Positions 1 through 9,628 of a stretch of DNA of 64,000 nt are shown here, piece by piece; position 1 is the stretch's first letter, and the number at the start of each line of letters is the position of its first letter. The translations under genes and the position numbers were made by a program. The notes beneath the pieces are model-generated. The model was not told where the DNA came from and searched no databases. It saw only the letters and a program-made list of their open reading frames with translations. Source of the DNA: JALOOB01 sp964387985 (GTDB lineage: Bacteria > Chloroflexota > Anaerolineae > CG2-30-64-16); contig CAYLZG010000003.1 of NCBI GenBank assembly GCA_964387985.1, positions 19,753 to 83,752 on the forward strand. Reading direction: 5' to 3'.

Positions 1-1114
1 GTGTACCGGTCTTGCTCTTGGCGCTGTTCAGATCCAGCATGCAGAAATGCGTATCGGTGCCCCCGTACGCCAGCTTCAGCCCGCGCCTGGTCAGCCCATC
101 GGCCAGTGCCGCCGCGTTTTCCTTGATGCGGTGCATCATGCGCTTGAACGCATCTGTTCCCGCGATCTTGAACGCCACCGCCATGCCCGCAAACTTCTGC
201 GTATGTGGACCGCCCTGTTCTCCTGGGAATACCGCGAGGTCGATCCGCTTTCCCAGGTCCTCGTCGGTCGTCATGATGATAGCGCCGCGCGGGCCGCAGA
301 GAGTCTTGTGGGTGGTGCACGTGATGATGTCGGCGAGGCCCAGAGGATTGGGGTACGCACCTGCCGTCGCCATGCCGGCAGCGTGGCTGATGTCGGCAAG
401 AAGCACCGCACCTACCTCCCGCGCGATCTCTGCGAACAACTTCCAGTCAGGCGCCCAGGTGTAGGAGGTGAAACCCGCGATGATCATCTTAGGCCGGTGC
501 GTGCGAGCCAGATCCCGGATTTCGTCGTAATCCAGTTTGCCCGTCGCCTTGTTCACCCCATAGCTGGCCACTTTGAACCGCTTGCCCGAGAAATTGAACT
601 CGCTGCCGTGGGTGAGGTGGCCGCCCTGGAACAGGTCCATGCCCATGACAGTGTCGCCGGTTTCGCAGATCGCGTCGTACACGGAAAGGTTGGCGGCTGC
701 GCCGGAGAGGGGCTGGACGTTGACATAAATATTCTTGTCGCTCACGCGCTCGTTGGCGAAGATGAGCGCTGCCCGGCGCTGTGCAAGGGTCTCCACGAAG
801 TGAACATAATCGACGCCCTTGTAGAACCGCCTGTCTGCATAGCGGCGATAGTACGCGAGCTGGTGTGGATAATCGAGGAGCAGATCCTCGTCATCGCGCG
901 TCATGCGCAGTGGGGGATAGCCCTCAGCGTAGACGTTGTTAAACACGGAGCCCAGCGCCTGGCGCACCGCCAGGGGAGCCAGCGACTCCGAGGGGATCAT
1001 GATCAACTTGCGCGCCTGGCGCTCCTCCTCGAAGTCGATGATGGCATCGATATCCGGGTCGACAACGCCGAGGTCGGCGCCAAGATATGTTTCCCAGTAC
1101 TCACGGTTGGACAT
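1..1114 (-). CDS. glyA: Serine hydroxymethyltransferase, 3' end cut by window edge
   Basis: PLP enzyme that interconverts serine and glycine and loads one-carbon units onto tetrahydrofolate. About 371 residues are visible; the C-terminus lies beyond base 1. The PLP-lysine context CTTHKTLCGPRGA and the preceding DISHAAGMA loop are clear. The N-terminus (MSNREYWETYL) continues into the substrate-loop region IPSESLAPLAV. The start ATG at 1114 has AAGGAG about ten bases upstream and a promoter-like sequence at 1157-1185. The inserts around residues 60-110 suggest one of the longer bacterial SHMT variants. It is the last gene of a minus-strand run but probably has its own promoter. The cyclodeaminase at 48 kb is another folate one-carbon gene, but it is not linked. 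Confidence 0.93.
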   Translation of the reverse strand, partial: MSNREYWETYLGADLGVVDPDIDAIIDFEEERQARKLIMIPSESLAPLAVRQALGSVFNNVYAEGYPPLRMTRDDEDLLLDYPHQLAYYRRYADRRFYKGVDYVHFVETLAQRRAALIFANERVSDKNIYVNVQPLSGAAANLSVYDAICETGDTVMGMDLFQGGHLTHGSEFNFSGKRFKVASYGVNKATGKLDYDEIRDLARTHRPKMIIAGFTSYTWAPDWKLFAEIAREVGAVLLADISHAAGMATAGAYPNPLGLADIITCTTHKTLCGPRGAIIMTTDEDLGKRIDLAVFPGEQGGPHTQKFAGMAVAFKIAGTDAFKRMMHRIKENAAALADGLTRRGLKLAYGGTDTHFCMLDLNSAKSKTGT

Positions 1115-1156
1115 GAGCGAGTCGCTCCTTTGCGAAGGTTTTGGCGAAGCTGCACA

Positions 1157-1185
1157 ATTCTAGCACTGCGGCGGGCTCTGAACAA
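1157..1185 (-). promoter_or_regulatory. Candidate sigma-70-type promoter of glyA
   Basis: On the minus strand TTGTTC (1185-1180) is followed after 17 bases by TAGAAT (1162-1157). The -10 box matches the consensus at 5 of 6 positions and the -35 box at only 3 of 6. It lies about 43 bases before the glyA start. Inference from sequence only. Confidence 0.4.
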
Positions 1186-1205
1186 TGAGCCGCGTCAGCC
1201 TCGCA

Positions 1206-2381
1206 TCATTCTGTTCCGGTCATCACGCCGGGCTCGAGAGGTGCAGTAGTCCGCATCATCTGCGTGAGCACAAGCCCTGCGAGTACGATCACGACTCCGA
1301 ATAGGAATGGCGCCTGCCGCCCGTAGACTTCCCACACGGTTCCACCGATTAGTGGCACCGTGATCGCCGCAATGTGCTCGATAGCTTGCTGGGTGGAGAG
1401 GTTGCTGGTGATCTCTTCACGTGAGACTGCGATCTTCTGGAAATACGAAGACAGGGAGACATTGAACCCGAAGAAAATGTTGTCCAGGATGAACAGCCCA
1501 AACAGAACCGGCAGGGCCTCAATGTAGGCATAGCCGATGAAGATCACGGCAAGCGAGCTGAATGTGATCGTCATGGCAGCTCGTTCGCCGATCTTGCCGA
1601 CAAGCTGCCCGGTCCACCTCAGGGTGGCCACGTTGATGATGCTGTTTGCCAGGAACAGCATGGCTGTGGTCTGCACGCTGACGCCGTATTCCCGCACCAG
1701 CAGAAACACGGCGAATGTCGTGAAGATGTGGCGCCGGCTGCCCAGCAGGAATGACAGCACGTAGTACAACCAGTAGCGCCTGCGCAGCCGCACCTTGCGG
1801 CCTTGGGGCAGGGGGGCTTGCCTGTTGCCGAAGGGCAGGAGCAAAAGTCCGCCCAGGATGACCAGCACACCGACGACGGTGAAGAGGTTACGGTAGCCCA
1901 TCGGCGCAGCCAGGAGCAGGACCGCGCCCGTGCCCACGACCGACGCGAGCGAGCCCAGGCTTCCCAGGTTGCCGAGTGTCTTGGGCGTATCCTCCTGCTT
2001 CATGATCATCAGCACAACGGCATTGCTGCTTGGCATGAAGAAATGGAAGCCGAGGCTCATGATGAAGGTCGTGATGAGGAGGGTGGGAACACTGCTGGCC
2101 TGCCCGGTGAGCAGCACGCCAATTCCCATCGCGACGATGCTCAGCGCCATCAGCCGGATCTCCGACATCAGGAGCGCGAGAAATGCGATGGCGAAGCCCA
2201 ACAGGCCAGGAACTTCGCGCACGGCCTGGATCAGGCCTACTGCTGCGGGTCCGGCAGCGAGTTCTTCGACTGCGAAGTTGTTGAAAAGCGTTTGCCAGAC
2301 CTGAAAACCGAAGTTGAGCAGAAAGTTGGAAAGGATGATGAATATGAGCAGGCGTCGGTTGTCGCGAAATATGTCACCCAT
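1206..2381 (-). CDS. MFS transporter
   Basis: A 391-residue integral membrane protein with about 12 hydrophobic segments. A basic loop (GRKVRLRRRYW) near residue 200 separates two six-helix halves, which is the usual Major Facilitator Superfamily layout. The N-terminus (MGDIFRDNRRLL) is short and cytoplasmic. No substrate-specific motif is recognised, so the cargo (drug, sugar or other metabolite) is unknown. It lies 80 bases after the DUF72 gene and 91 bases before glyA, so it is loosely placed rather than tightly coupled. The ATG has no obvious Shine-Dalgarno sequence, so the exact start is less certain than the family. Confidence 0.8.
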   Translation of the reverse strand: MGDIFRDNRRLLIFIILSNFLLNFGFQVWQTLFNNFAVEELAAGPAAVGLIQAVREVPGLLGFAIAFLALLMSEIRLMALSIVAMGIGVLLTGQASSVPTLLITTFIMSLGFHFFMPSSNAVVLMIMKQEDTPKTLGNLGSLGSLASVVGTGAVLLLAAPMGYRNLFTVVGVLVILGGLLLLPFGNRQAPLPQGRKVRLRRRYWLYYVLSFLLGSRRHIFTTFAVFLLVREYGVSVQTTAMLFLANSIINVATLRWTGQLVGKIGERAAMTITFSSLAVIFIGYAYIEALPVLFGLFILDNIFFGFNVSLSSYFQKIAVSREEITSNLSTQQAIEHIAAITVPLIGGTVWEVYGRQAPFLFGVVIVLAGLVLTQMMRTTAPLEPGVMTGTE

Positions 2382-2461
2382 GAAAGATCAGTGCTCGCAA
2401 CCAGGGATAGGTCAAGGAGGACCGGGTGCAGTCTAGCACAGAGCTCTAAAATCGGGTAACA

Positions 2462-3256
2462 CTAGGGGTGATGGTCTGAGGGATCTTGGGCGCCCAACGC
2501 ATCCAGCCGCATCTGCAATGAGCGCACGGATGCCGGTGAATGCCCCTGGTAGTGATTGTTGAAGTAGCCATACACGGTGAGTCCGGCTCGCGCGTATCTG
2601 AGGACTTGCTCGGCCCACCGGTCCAGCTGTACGTCACGGTTAATGCGGATGCGGCTGAAGTCGTCGTCGGGGATGTCTTCTCGGCGGCCCAACCAGCGAA
2701 TGTATGCAAAGGGTGCGGTGAGAGTATCAAGGACCGGCATCCAGGCGTGTTGCACAAGGCAGAGTGCCACACTGTGACTCCTGAGGAGGTCGGTGAGTTG
2801 ATCGAATGTGCCTTTGGCCAGCCACGACTTGTGTCGCACCTCGAGTGCGTACTGGAATCCGCCCGGCAGATCGGGGAGGAACTTTTTCAGGTCGTCCATG
2901 CCCGAAGCGGTCCATTGGGGCGGCATCTGCAGGAGCAGCGGGCCGAGCTTGTCGCCAAGCCGTGCCATTGCCTCGACAAAGTACTCTGTCTCCGGTCCAG
3001 CCTCCCGGAGCGATTTTTCATGCGTGATCGCCTTCGGAAACTTCGCCGCAAAGCGAAAGCCGGCCGGCGTGCGTTCCAGCCAGCCGGCGATGGTGCTCTG
3101 ACGTGGTACAGCATAGAATGTTGTGTCCAGCTCAACCGTATTGAAGGACCTGGCGTATTCGGGGAGATACTCCTTGTTTGATGTTCCGGATGGATAGAAT
3201 GACCCCACCCAGGACGGGTAACTCCACCCTTGCGTGCCCAGATACAGTTGGCCCAT
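2462..3256 (-). CDS. DUF72 family protein (YecE-like)
   Basis: A 264-residue TIM-barrel-like protein of the DUF72 family, whose biochemical role is not established. Diagnostic pieces are the start MGQLYLGTQGWSYPSWVGSFYP, the segment FNTVELDTTFYAVP, the block FRFAAKFPKAITHEK, and YGYFNNHYQGHSPASV near the C-terminus. The reading frame extends further upstream, but ATG 3256 follows GAGGGA and falls 14 bases after the sufT-like gene, and the protein family begins with G-T-x-G-W-x-Y at this point. Its position at the end of the SUF operon suggests co-transcription; any functional link is unproven. Confidence 0.85.
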   Translation of the reverse strand: MGQLYLGTQGWSYPSWVGSFYPSGTSNKEYLPEYARSFNTVELDTTFYAVPRQSTIAGWLERTPAGFRFAAKFPKAITHEKSLREAGPETEYFVEAMARLGDKLGPLLLQMPPQWTASGMDDLKKFLPDLPGGFQYALEVRHKSWLAKGTFDQLTDLLRSHSVALCLVQHAWMPVLDTLTAPFAYIRWLGRREDIPDDDFSRIRINRDVQLDRWAEQVLRYARAGLTVYGYFNNHYQGHSPASVRSLQMRLDALGAQDPSDHHP

Positions 3257-3270
3257 GCTGTCCCTCGAAC

Positions 3271-3585
3271 CTAGAAGAAGCCCAGTTGGTCCTTGGCTTC
3301 CTGCGTCATCATGTCCGGATTCCACATCGGGCTCCAAACCACGTGCACGTTGATCGCGTCCAGGTCCGGATAGGCCTGTTGGATATACGTTTGGACGCCC
3401 GCGATGATCTGGGGTCCGACAGGACAGCCCGGAGAAGTTAGCGTCATCTCCACATCGACGGTTTTGCCGCCAGGGACCTTGACATCGTAGATGAGGCCCA
3501 GGTCAACGATATTCAGCCCGATTTCCGGATCAAATACGTTCTTTCGAATGACTTCGCGTACATCGTTTTCGTTCGGTGTCGCCAT
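3271..3585 (-). CDS. SufT/MIP18-type iron-sulfur assembly factor (DUF59)
   Basis: A 104-residue protein of the MIP18/DUF59 family. Family members help deliver iron-sulfur clusters, and in bacteria they often sit in suf operons (SufT). Visible hallmarks are the N-terminal NVFDPEIGLNIVDLGLIYDV block (residues about 13-32) and TLTSPGCPVGPQI, whose cysteine is the conserved functional residue. The start chosen is ATG 3585, with GGAG eight bases upstream; an in-frame TTG two codons earlier is less likely. It is spaced 14 bases from the Rieske gene before it and 14 bases from the DUF72 gene after it, consistent with a single operon. Confidence 0.88.
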   Translation of the reverse strand: MATPNENDVREVIRKNVFDPEIGLNIVDLGLIYDVKVPGGKTVDVEMTLTSPGCPVGPQIIAGVQTYIQQAYPDLDAINVHVVWSPMWNPDMMTQEAKDQLGFF

Positions 3586-3599
3586 TTTCAACGCTCCGT

Positions 3600-3911
3600 T
3601 CAGTACGACTCGATCAGCAGGTCGCCGTCTTGTACCTTCACCTGGTACGTCGCGACCGGCTCGAAAGCAGGCAAGGTCAGTGCATCGCCGGTGCGCACGT
3701 CAAAGCGCGCTCCGTGCCGCGGACATACCAACTGCCCATCATCGAGGTCGCCCTCTCCCAGGGGGCCGCCATCGTGCGTGCACATGTCTTCGACGCAGAA
3801 ATACTCGCCGGCCAGGTTCACTACGACTACCAAGGTGCCATCGACTTCGAAGATTTTCTTCTGGCCAGGGCCGACCTCGTCCGCGCGCCCGACTCTCACC
3901 CATCTCGCCAT
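3600..3911 (-). CDS. Rieske [2Fe-2S] ferredoxin-like protein
   Basis: A 103-residue stand-alone Rieske domain. The two ligand boxes are intact: CTHDGG (Cys-x-His, around residues 44-49) and CPRHGARFD (Cys-x-x-His, about residues 63-71). These coordinate a 2Fe-2S cluster through two Cys and two His. Short proteins of this kind act as electron carriers for dioxygenases or reductases. Here the gene is embedded in the SUF operon, four bases after a sufU, which suggests a redox role in cluster assembly or repair (inference). ATG 3911 was chosen because an earlier Met (3926) would overlap sufU and add a non-conserved extension. Confidence 0.88.
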   Translation of the reverse strand: MARWVRVGRADEVGPGQKKIFEVDGTLVVVVNLAGEYFCVEDMCTHDGGPLGEGDLDDGQLVCPRHGARFDVRTGDALTLPAFEPVATYQVKVQDGDLLIESY

Positions 3912-3915
3912 AGAC

Positions 3916-4296
3916 CTACTCCTCACCCTCGTCAGCCAACCCCCACACCGCAGCCTTCATCGCTTTCAACGGCAGCAGCGCACACTTAAGCCGCACCGGG
4001 CCCACCTCGATCCCCAGCAGGTCAAGGATGCTCTCCTTGTTATAGTCCTTCAACTCGTCGAGGGATCTGCCGATGATCTCTTCTGACATCATCGACGCGG
4101 CGGCGCGGCTGATGGCACAGCCATGCCCCGTGAAGGCAACGTCTGCTACCTTACCATCCTCGATCTTGAGTTCGAGGGTGATCTCATCGCCGCATAGAGG
4201 GTTCCGGTCGTGATAGACCATTGTCGGCTCATCGAGATGGCCGAAGTGGCGGGGATGCTTATAGTGATCCAGGATTTCTTCTGCGTATAGGTCCAT
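3916..4296 (-). CDS. sufU: SufU-type iron-sulfur scaffold / sulfur-transfer protein, copy 1
   Basis: A 126-residue member of the NifU-N/SufU family. In SufU this fold holds zinc and accepts the persulfide from SufS. The three conserved cysteines are present: NPLCGDE (about residue 35), GHGCAIS (about 61) and RLKCALL (about 104), with the Asp after the first Cys that is typical of the family. It starts nine bases after sufS, so it is translationally close to its partner. A second, clearly divergent SufU lies on the other side of sufS. This copy contains MSEEIIGRSLDEL, close to the classical form. Confidence 0.9.
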   Translation of the reverse strand: MDLYAEEILDHYKHPRHFGHLDEPTMVYHDRNPLCGDEITLELKIEDGKVADVAFTGHGCAISRAAASMMSEEIIGRSLDELKDYNKESILDLLGIEVGPVRLKCALLPLKAMKAAVWGLADEGEE

Positions 4297-4305
4297 GGCT
4301 GGCTC

Positions 4306-5556
4306 TCAAAAACTGAAGTATTCTGCGACTTTGCGCAGGCCGCGCAAGAGAAGGTCGACTTCCTCGCGCGTATTGTAAACGTAGAAACTGGCCCGGGCTG
4401 TGGCCGGCACACCAAAACGCTCATGCAGCGGCTGCGCACAATGATGGCCTGCCCGGATGGCGATTCCCATGCTGTCCAGTGCTGCCGCAATGTCGTGCGG
4501 GTGTACGTTGCCCAGTATGAAGCTCACCAGCCCAGTGCGCCCATTGCGCGGCCCGAGCATCTTCAAGCCTTCGATGTCCTGCATCTGGTCCATAGCATAA
4601 GTAACAAGCCCATGCTCGGCTGCATAAACGTCGTTCATGCCAAGCGCGGTCAGGTAATCGACTGCAGCGCCCAGGCCGATGGCCTCAGCGATCGCTGGCG
4701 TGCCCGCCTCGAATTTCCAGGGCAATTCATTCCACTTCGACTGGCGCAGCTTGACCTCGCGGATCATGTCGCCGCCGCCCATGAATGGGGGCATCGCGTT
4801 GAGGATCTCGCGCCGGCCCCACAGCACCCCGCTGCCCGTCGGTCCAAGCATCTTGTGACCAGAAAACGCGGCGAAGTCGATGTCAAGGTCCTGTACGTCC
4901 ACCGGCATGTGCGGGACACTCTGGCACGCGTCCAGCATGACCAATGCGCCGGCCTTATGTGCCTCGGCGGTCAACTCCTTGACCGGGTTGAGCGTGCCCA
5001 GGACGTTGGACGCAGCCGTGAAGCCGAATAGCCTGGTGCGCGGCGTCAGCAGCTTGGGAAGCTCGTCCAGGATCAAGGTCCCGTCATCGGCCACGCGCAC
5101 GAAGTCGAGCTCGATGCCCTTTTCCGCAGCCAGTATCTGCCACGGGACCAGGTTGGCGTGGTGCTCCATCTCCGTGAGCAACACCCGGTCTCCCTGCTTG
5201 AGGTTCGCGCGGCCCCAGCTGTACGCGACCAGGTTCATTGCTTCGGTTGCATTGCGGGTCCAGATGACCTCCTTGGCGCAGCATGCACCGATGAATTTGG
5301 ACACCTTGACCCGCGCACCCTCGTATTGGGCCGTCGCTTCTTCGCTCAGGGTGTGCACCCCGCGGTGGACGTTCGCATGGGTCTCGCGGTAATAGCGGTC
5401 CATCGCGTCGAGCACTTGCACTGGCTTTTGTGAGCTGGCCGCGTTGTCAAGGTAGACCAGCGATTGGCCCTTCACCCGGCGCTGCAGGATTGGAAAGTCG
5501 GCCCGGATGCGCTGGACATCAAGCGCGGTCGATGTGGCGATATTCTGCGTTACCAT
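4306..5556 (-). CDS. sufS: Cysteine desulfurase SufS
   Basis: A 416-residue class V aminotransferase-fold PLP enzyme that removes sulfur from L-cysteine and passes it on as a persulfide. Evidence: YLDNAASSQKP near the N-terminus, the WTRNATEAMNLVA cofactor loop, the PLP lysine in FSGHKMLGPTGSG (about residue 235) and the catalytic cysteine in RAGHHCAQPLHERFG (about residue 373), which is the group II SufS context. ATG 5556 (MVTQNIATS) was preferred over an upstream Met because it follows GGGA and starts ten bases after the preceding sufU rather than inside it. It is flanked on both sides by SufU paralogues. Confidence 0.95.
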   Translation of the reverse strand: MVTQNIATSTALDVQRIRADFPILQRRVKGQSLVYLDNAASSQKPVQVLDAMDRYYRETHANVHRGVHTLSEEATAQYEGARVKVSKFIGACCAKEVIWTRNATEAMNLVAYSWGRANLKQGDRVLLTEMEHHANLVPWQILAAEKGIELDFVRVADDGTLILDELPKLLTPRTRLFGFTAASNVLGTLNPVKELTAEAHKAGALVMLDACQSVPHMPVDVQDLDIDFAAFSGHKMLGPTGSGVLWGRREILNAMPPFMGGGDMIREVKLRQSKWNELPWKFEAGTPAIAEAIGLGAAVDYLTALGMNDVYAAEHGLVTYAMDQMQDIEGLKMLGPRNGRTGLVSFILGNVHPHDIAAALDSMGIAIRAGHHCAQPLHERFGVPATARASFYVYNTREEVDLLLRGLRKVAEYFSF

Positions 5557-5566
5557 CAGTCTGTCC

Positions 5567-5956
5567 CTATTCTGCACGCTTCCGGCGCACCACGCGCACG
5601 GCTTCCTTCACCGTGTTGATCCCGAGCACGGCGCATTTGAGCCTCGTGGCAGCAATCTCGCGCCCCAACATGTCCAGGACCACTTCGGCCGGCGTCATCT
5701 CCACATCCTGCATCGTCTTGCCCAGGAACATCTCCGTCACGATGGAGGCGCCGGCCTGGCTGATAGTGCAGCCCTCACCTTCGAACGAGATGTCCTCGAT
5801 CGTTCCGTCCTCGCCAAGTTTCAGGTAAAGCGCAACAACATCGCCGCACCCTGGATTTCCCCCCTTCTGAACCACGGTAGCGTCGTTGATCGCACCGTAA
5901 CGGCGGGGGTTTTCGTAGTGATCAAGGATGAAGTCGATTTGCTGTTGCCTGTCCAT
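5567..5956 (-). CDS. sufU: SufU-type protein, copy 2
   Basis: A 129-residue SufU/NifU-N family protein, distinct from the copy at 3916-4296. It keeps the same three cysteines in GNPGCGDV, EGEGCTIS and RLKCAVL, so both copies look competent for metal or persulfide binding. The C-terminus is basic (VRVVRRKRAE), unlike the acidic end of copy 1. It begins 34 bases after the sulfurtransferase gene and ends ten bases before sufS. Two SufU genes flanking one sufS in a single operon suggests that the copies have divided roles, such as sulfur acceptor and delivery (inference). Confidence 0.88.
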   Translation of the reverse strand: MDRQQQIDFILDHYENPRRYGAINDATVVQKGGNPGCGDVVALYLKLGEDGTIEDISFEGEGCTISQAGASIVTEMFLGKTMQDVEMTPAEVVLDMLGREIAATRLKCAVLGINTVKEAVRVVRRKRAE

Positions 5957-5990
5957 GCTGGCAATCTCCGATTATGATGCCCGAATTGCT

Positions 5991-6842
5991 CTAGCGTTCG
6001 ATAGGAACGCCGACCAGATTGCCCCACTCGGTCCAACTGCCGTCGTAGTTCCGGACCTGCTCATACCCCAACAGGTACTTGAGAACGAACCACGTATGGC
6101 TCGAGCGTTCGCCGATGCGGCAATACGCGATGACGTTGTCTGTCGGCTTCAGGCCCTGCTCATCCTCGTAAAGCAAGCGCAACTCATCCGCAGGCTTGAA
6201 GGTTCCGTTCGAGAGGTGAGCCGCCTGGGACCACGGCACGTTGACCGCGCCCTTGATGTGGCCAGCGCGCATCGCGCCTTCTTGCGGATACCCCTCCATG
6301 TGATACAACCTGCCAGTATACTCGCCTGGGCTGCGGACGTCCACTAGAGGCAGGCCATTTTTCACGTGCTGCAGGACATCGTCCCGGAACGCCCGGATCC
6401 GCCCGTCATCGCGTTCGGACGCGCGATAGATGGTCGCCTCATAGGACGGCAATTCGCGGGTCACCGGACGGCCTTCCTGCTCCCATTTCAGCCGCCCACC
6501 GTCCATCACGGCCGAATGGGTATGTCCGAACAACTCGAAGACCCACAGGGCATAGCACGCCCACCAGTTGCTCTTGTCACCGTAGAACACCACCAGAGTG
6601 TCGTTGCTGATCCCGTGCTTCGACATGAGTTGCTCGAACTGGGAGCGGTCCAGATAGTCGCGCGCGACCGGGTCACTCAGGTCCGCAATCCAGTCGATAT
6701 GCACTGCACCTGGGATATGGGCGCGGCTATAGAGCAGAATGTCCTCATTCGACTCCACAATCCGCACCTTGGGATCGGTCAAATGCTCTGCCACCCACTG
6801 GGTGGATACCAGCTTTTCCGGATGTGCATAGCCCTGATTCAC
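5991..6842 (-). CDS. Two-domain rhodanese (thiosulfate or 3-mercaptopyruvate sulfurtransferase)
   Basis: A 283-residue tandem rhodanese. The catalytic cysteine is in the second domain, in YCRIGERSSHTWF (about residue 242); this loop resembles the actinobacterial CysA/SseA group. The first domain carries VESNEDILLYSRAHIPGA, a typical inactive N-terminal half. The best start is GTG 6842: GGAGG sits five bases upstream, and the longer open frame would overlap sufD by 23 bases without a good ribosome site. Inside a SUF operon it may supply sulfane sulfur from thiosulfate or mercaptopyruvate alongside SufS (inference). Confidence 0.88.
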   Translation of the reverse strand: MNQGYAHPEKLVSTQWVAEHLTDPKVRIVESNEDILLYSRAHIPGAVHIDWIADLSDPVARDYLDRSQFEQLMSKHGISNDTLVVFYGDKSNWWACYALWVFELFGHTHSAVMDGGRLKWEQEGRPVTRELPSYEATIYRASERDDGRIRAFRDDVLQHVKNGLPLVDVRSPGEYTGRLYHMEGYPQEGAMRAGHIKGAVNVPWSQAAHLSNGTFKPADELRLLYEDEQGLKPTDNVIAYCRIGERSSHTWFVLKYLLGYEQVRNYDGSWTEWGNLVGVPIER

Positions 6843-6846
6843 GTGT

Positions 6847-6851
6847 GCCTC
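6847..6851 (-). promoter_or_regulatory. Ribosome binding site that fixes the rhodanese GTG start
   Basis: GGAGG on the minus strand, with five bases before GTG 6842. It decides between an annotated-looking ATG at 6890 that overlaps sufD and the shorter GTG start. Confidence 0.7.
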
Positions 6852-6867
6852 CAAATCTGTGCCCTGT

Positions 6868-8175
6868 CTACAGCCCCAGTTTTCGCGCAATCTCGGTTTC
6901 GAGCTTATTTCGCACGCCGGCCACAGGGATGCGATTCAGGACCTCCTCAAAGAAACCCTGGACAATCATTCGCTCGGCATTGGTGCGATCGATGCCACGG
7001 GACATCAGGTAGAAGACGTATTCTGCTGGCACCTGGCCGGCAGTGGCGCCGTGGGTGCAGCGCACATCATCCGCCTCGATCTCCAGACCGGGAACGCTGT
7101 CTGCACGCGCGGTCTTGCTGAGCATCAGGTTGCGGTTCGCCTGGTAAGCGTTGGTCTTCTGTGCGCCAGGATAGACTTTGATATAGCCCTGGTACACGGA
7201 CCGCGACCGGTCCTTCAGCGCCCCCTTGTACAGCAGGTCACTAGTCGCATCGGACGCCCTGTGTAACTGGTTAGTGTGGTGGTCCAGGTGCTGGCGTCCG
7301 CCGGGGAAGTACAGCCCGAGGAGCTCGCCATGGCTGCCCTGGCCATCCAGGTCCATGTTCAGCCACGCCTTGGTCAGCCGGCTGCCCCATGACCCCATGA
7401 AGTGCCGCAGCAGGCTGTCGCGACCCAGTTTCATCCGCTGGGTCGAGAAGTTCCAGGCACTGTCTGCAAGGTTCTGCAGATGCAGATAGTGCAACTGGCT
7501 GCTCGCGCCCGACAGCAGCTCAACAACGGAATTGAGCGCACCGTTCTCGCCGCCGATAAAGTCTTCGACCAGGGTCACGACTGCGTTCGGTTCGGTTGCC
7601 ACGACGGTGTGGTGAAATCCCGCCTTCTTGCCTTCTTCCTGGTCGATCACCACCTGCAGCGGCTGATCGACTGCGACAGCACGCGGAACGTATACGAACG
7701 TCCCAGAATTCCACATGGCGTAATGAAGCGCGCTGAACTTGTTTTCGCCTTCTGAGACTGCCGTGCCGAACACCTTCTGAACCAGATCGGCGTGCTCGCG
7801 CACAGCAGTTCCCAGGTCGGTGAAGATCACGCCTTGGGCTGCCAGCTGGGGATTCAGCCGGTAGTGCGCACGGGCGCCATCGACAAATGCCAGTTCTCCA
7901 GCGCTCTCCACCTCGGCGAGGCTCTTGGCGACATTATCGGGGAGCCTGCCGATCGCGCCTGCGCCCACCAGCGGCGCGTACTCTTCCATCCTGAAGCCGG
8001 TCAGTTTGGTTCGCCGCCAGGTCTCCTCCGCGCCTGTTGGCCAGGGCATCTCCTCGAAGAAACGCCACGCCTTCAGGCGCAGGTCGAGCATCCAGTCTGG
8101 TTCCTGGCGCACGAACGAAAGTGCCTCGACCGAGGCCTGTGAGATGTTCTCAATCACTCTTGTCTGTGTTGTCAT
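6868..8175 (-). CDS. sufD: SUF complex subunit SufD
   Basis: A 435-residue SufB/D-family beta-helix protein that forms the SufBCD scaffold on which iron-sulfur clusters are built. Evidence: the N-terminal segment EALSFVRQEPDWMLDLRLKAW (shared with SufB), the beta-helix core, CTHGATAGQVPAEYVFYLMSRG (about residues 370-390, with the conserved His), and a C-terminal SufB/D end. It is distinguished from SufB by the shorter N-terminal domain and the divergent helix. It starts 17 bases after sufB with GAGGGA upstream. Confidence 0.94.
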   Translation of the reverse strand: MTTQTRVIENISQASVEALSFVRQEPDWMLDLRLKAWRFFEEMPWPTGAEETWRRTKLTGFRMEEYAPLVGAGAIGRLPDNVAKSLAEVESAGELAFVDGARAHYRLNPQLAAQGVIFTDLGTAVREHADLVQKVFGTAVSEGENKFSALHYAMWNSGTFVYVPRAVAVDQPLQVVIDQEEGKKAGFHHTVVATEPNAVVTLVEDFIGGENGALNSVVELLSGASSQLHYLHLQNLADSAWNFSTQRMKLGRDSLLRHFMGSWGSRLTKAWLNMDLDGQGSHGELLGLYFPGGRQHLDHHTNQLHRASDATSDLLYKGALKDRSRSVYQGYIKVYPGAQKTNAYQANRNLMLSKTARADSVPGLEIEADDVRCTHGATAGQVPAEYVFYLMSRGIDRTNAERMIVQGFFEEVLNRIPVAGVRNKLETEIARKLGL

Positions 8176-8192
8176 CTGTCTTCCCTCGGGCC

Positions 8193-9611
<1,419 letters not shown>

Positions 9612-9628
9612 GATGCACTCCTTGAACC

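Noticed and set aside
47..1249. 400-codon open frame on the plus strand
   Set aside because: Exact shadow of glyA and the end of the MFS gene on the other strand; no family features and low-complexity composition.
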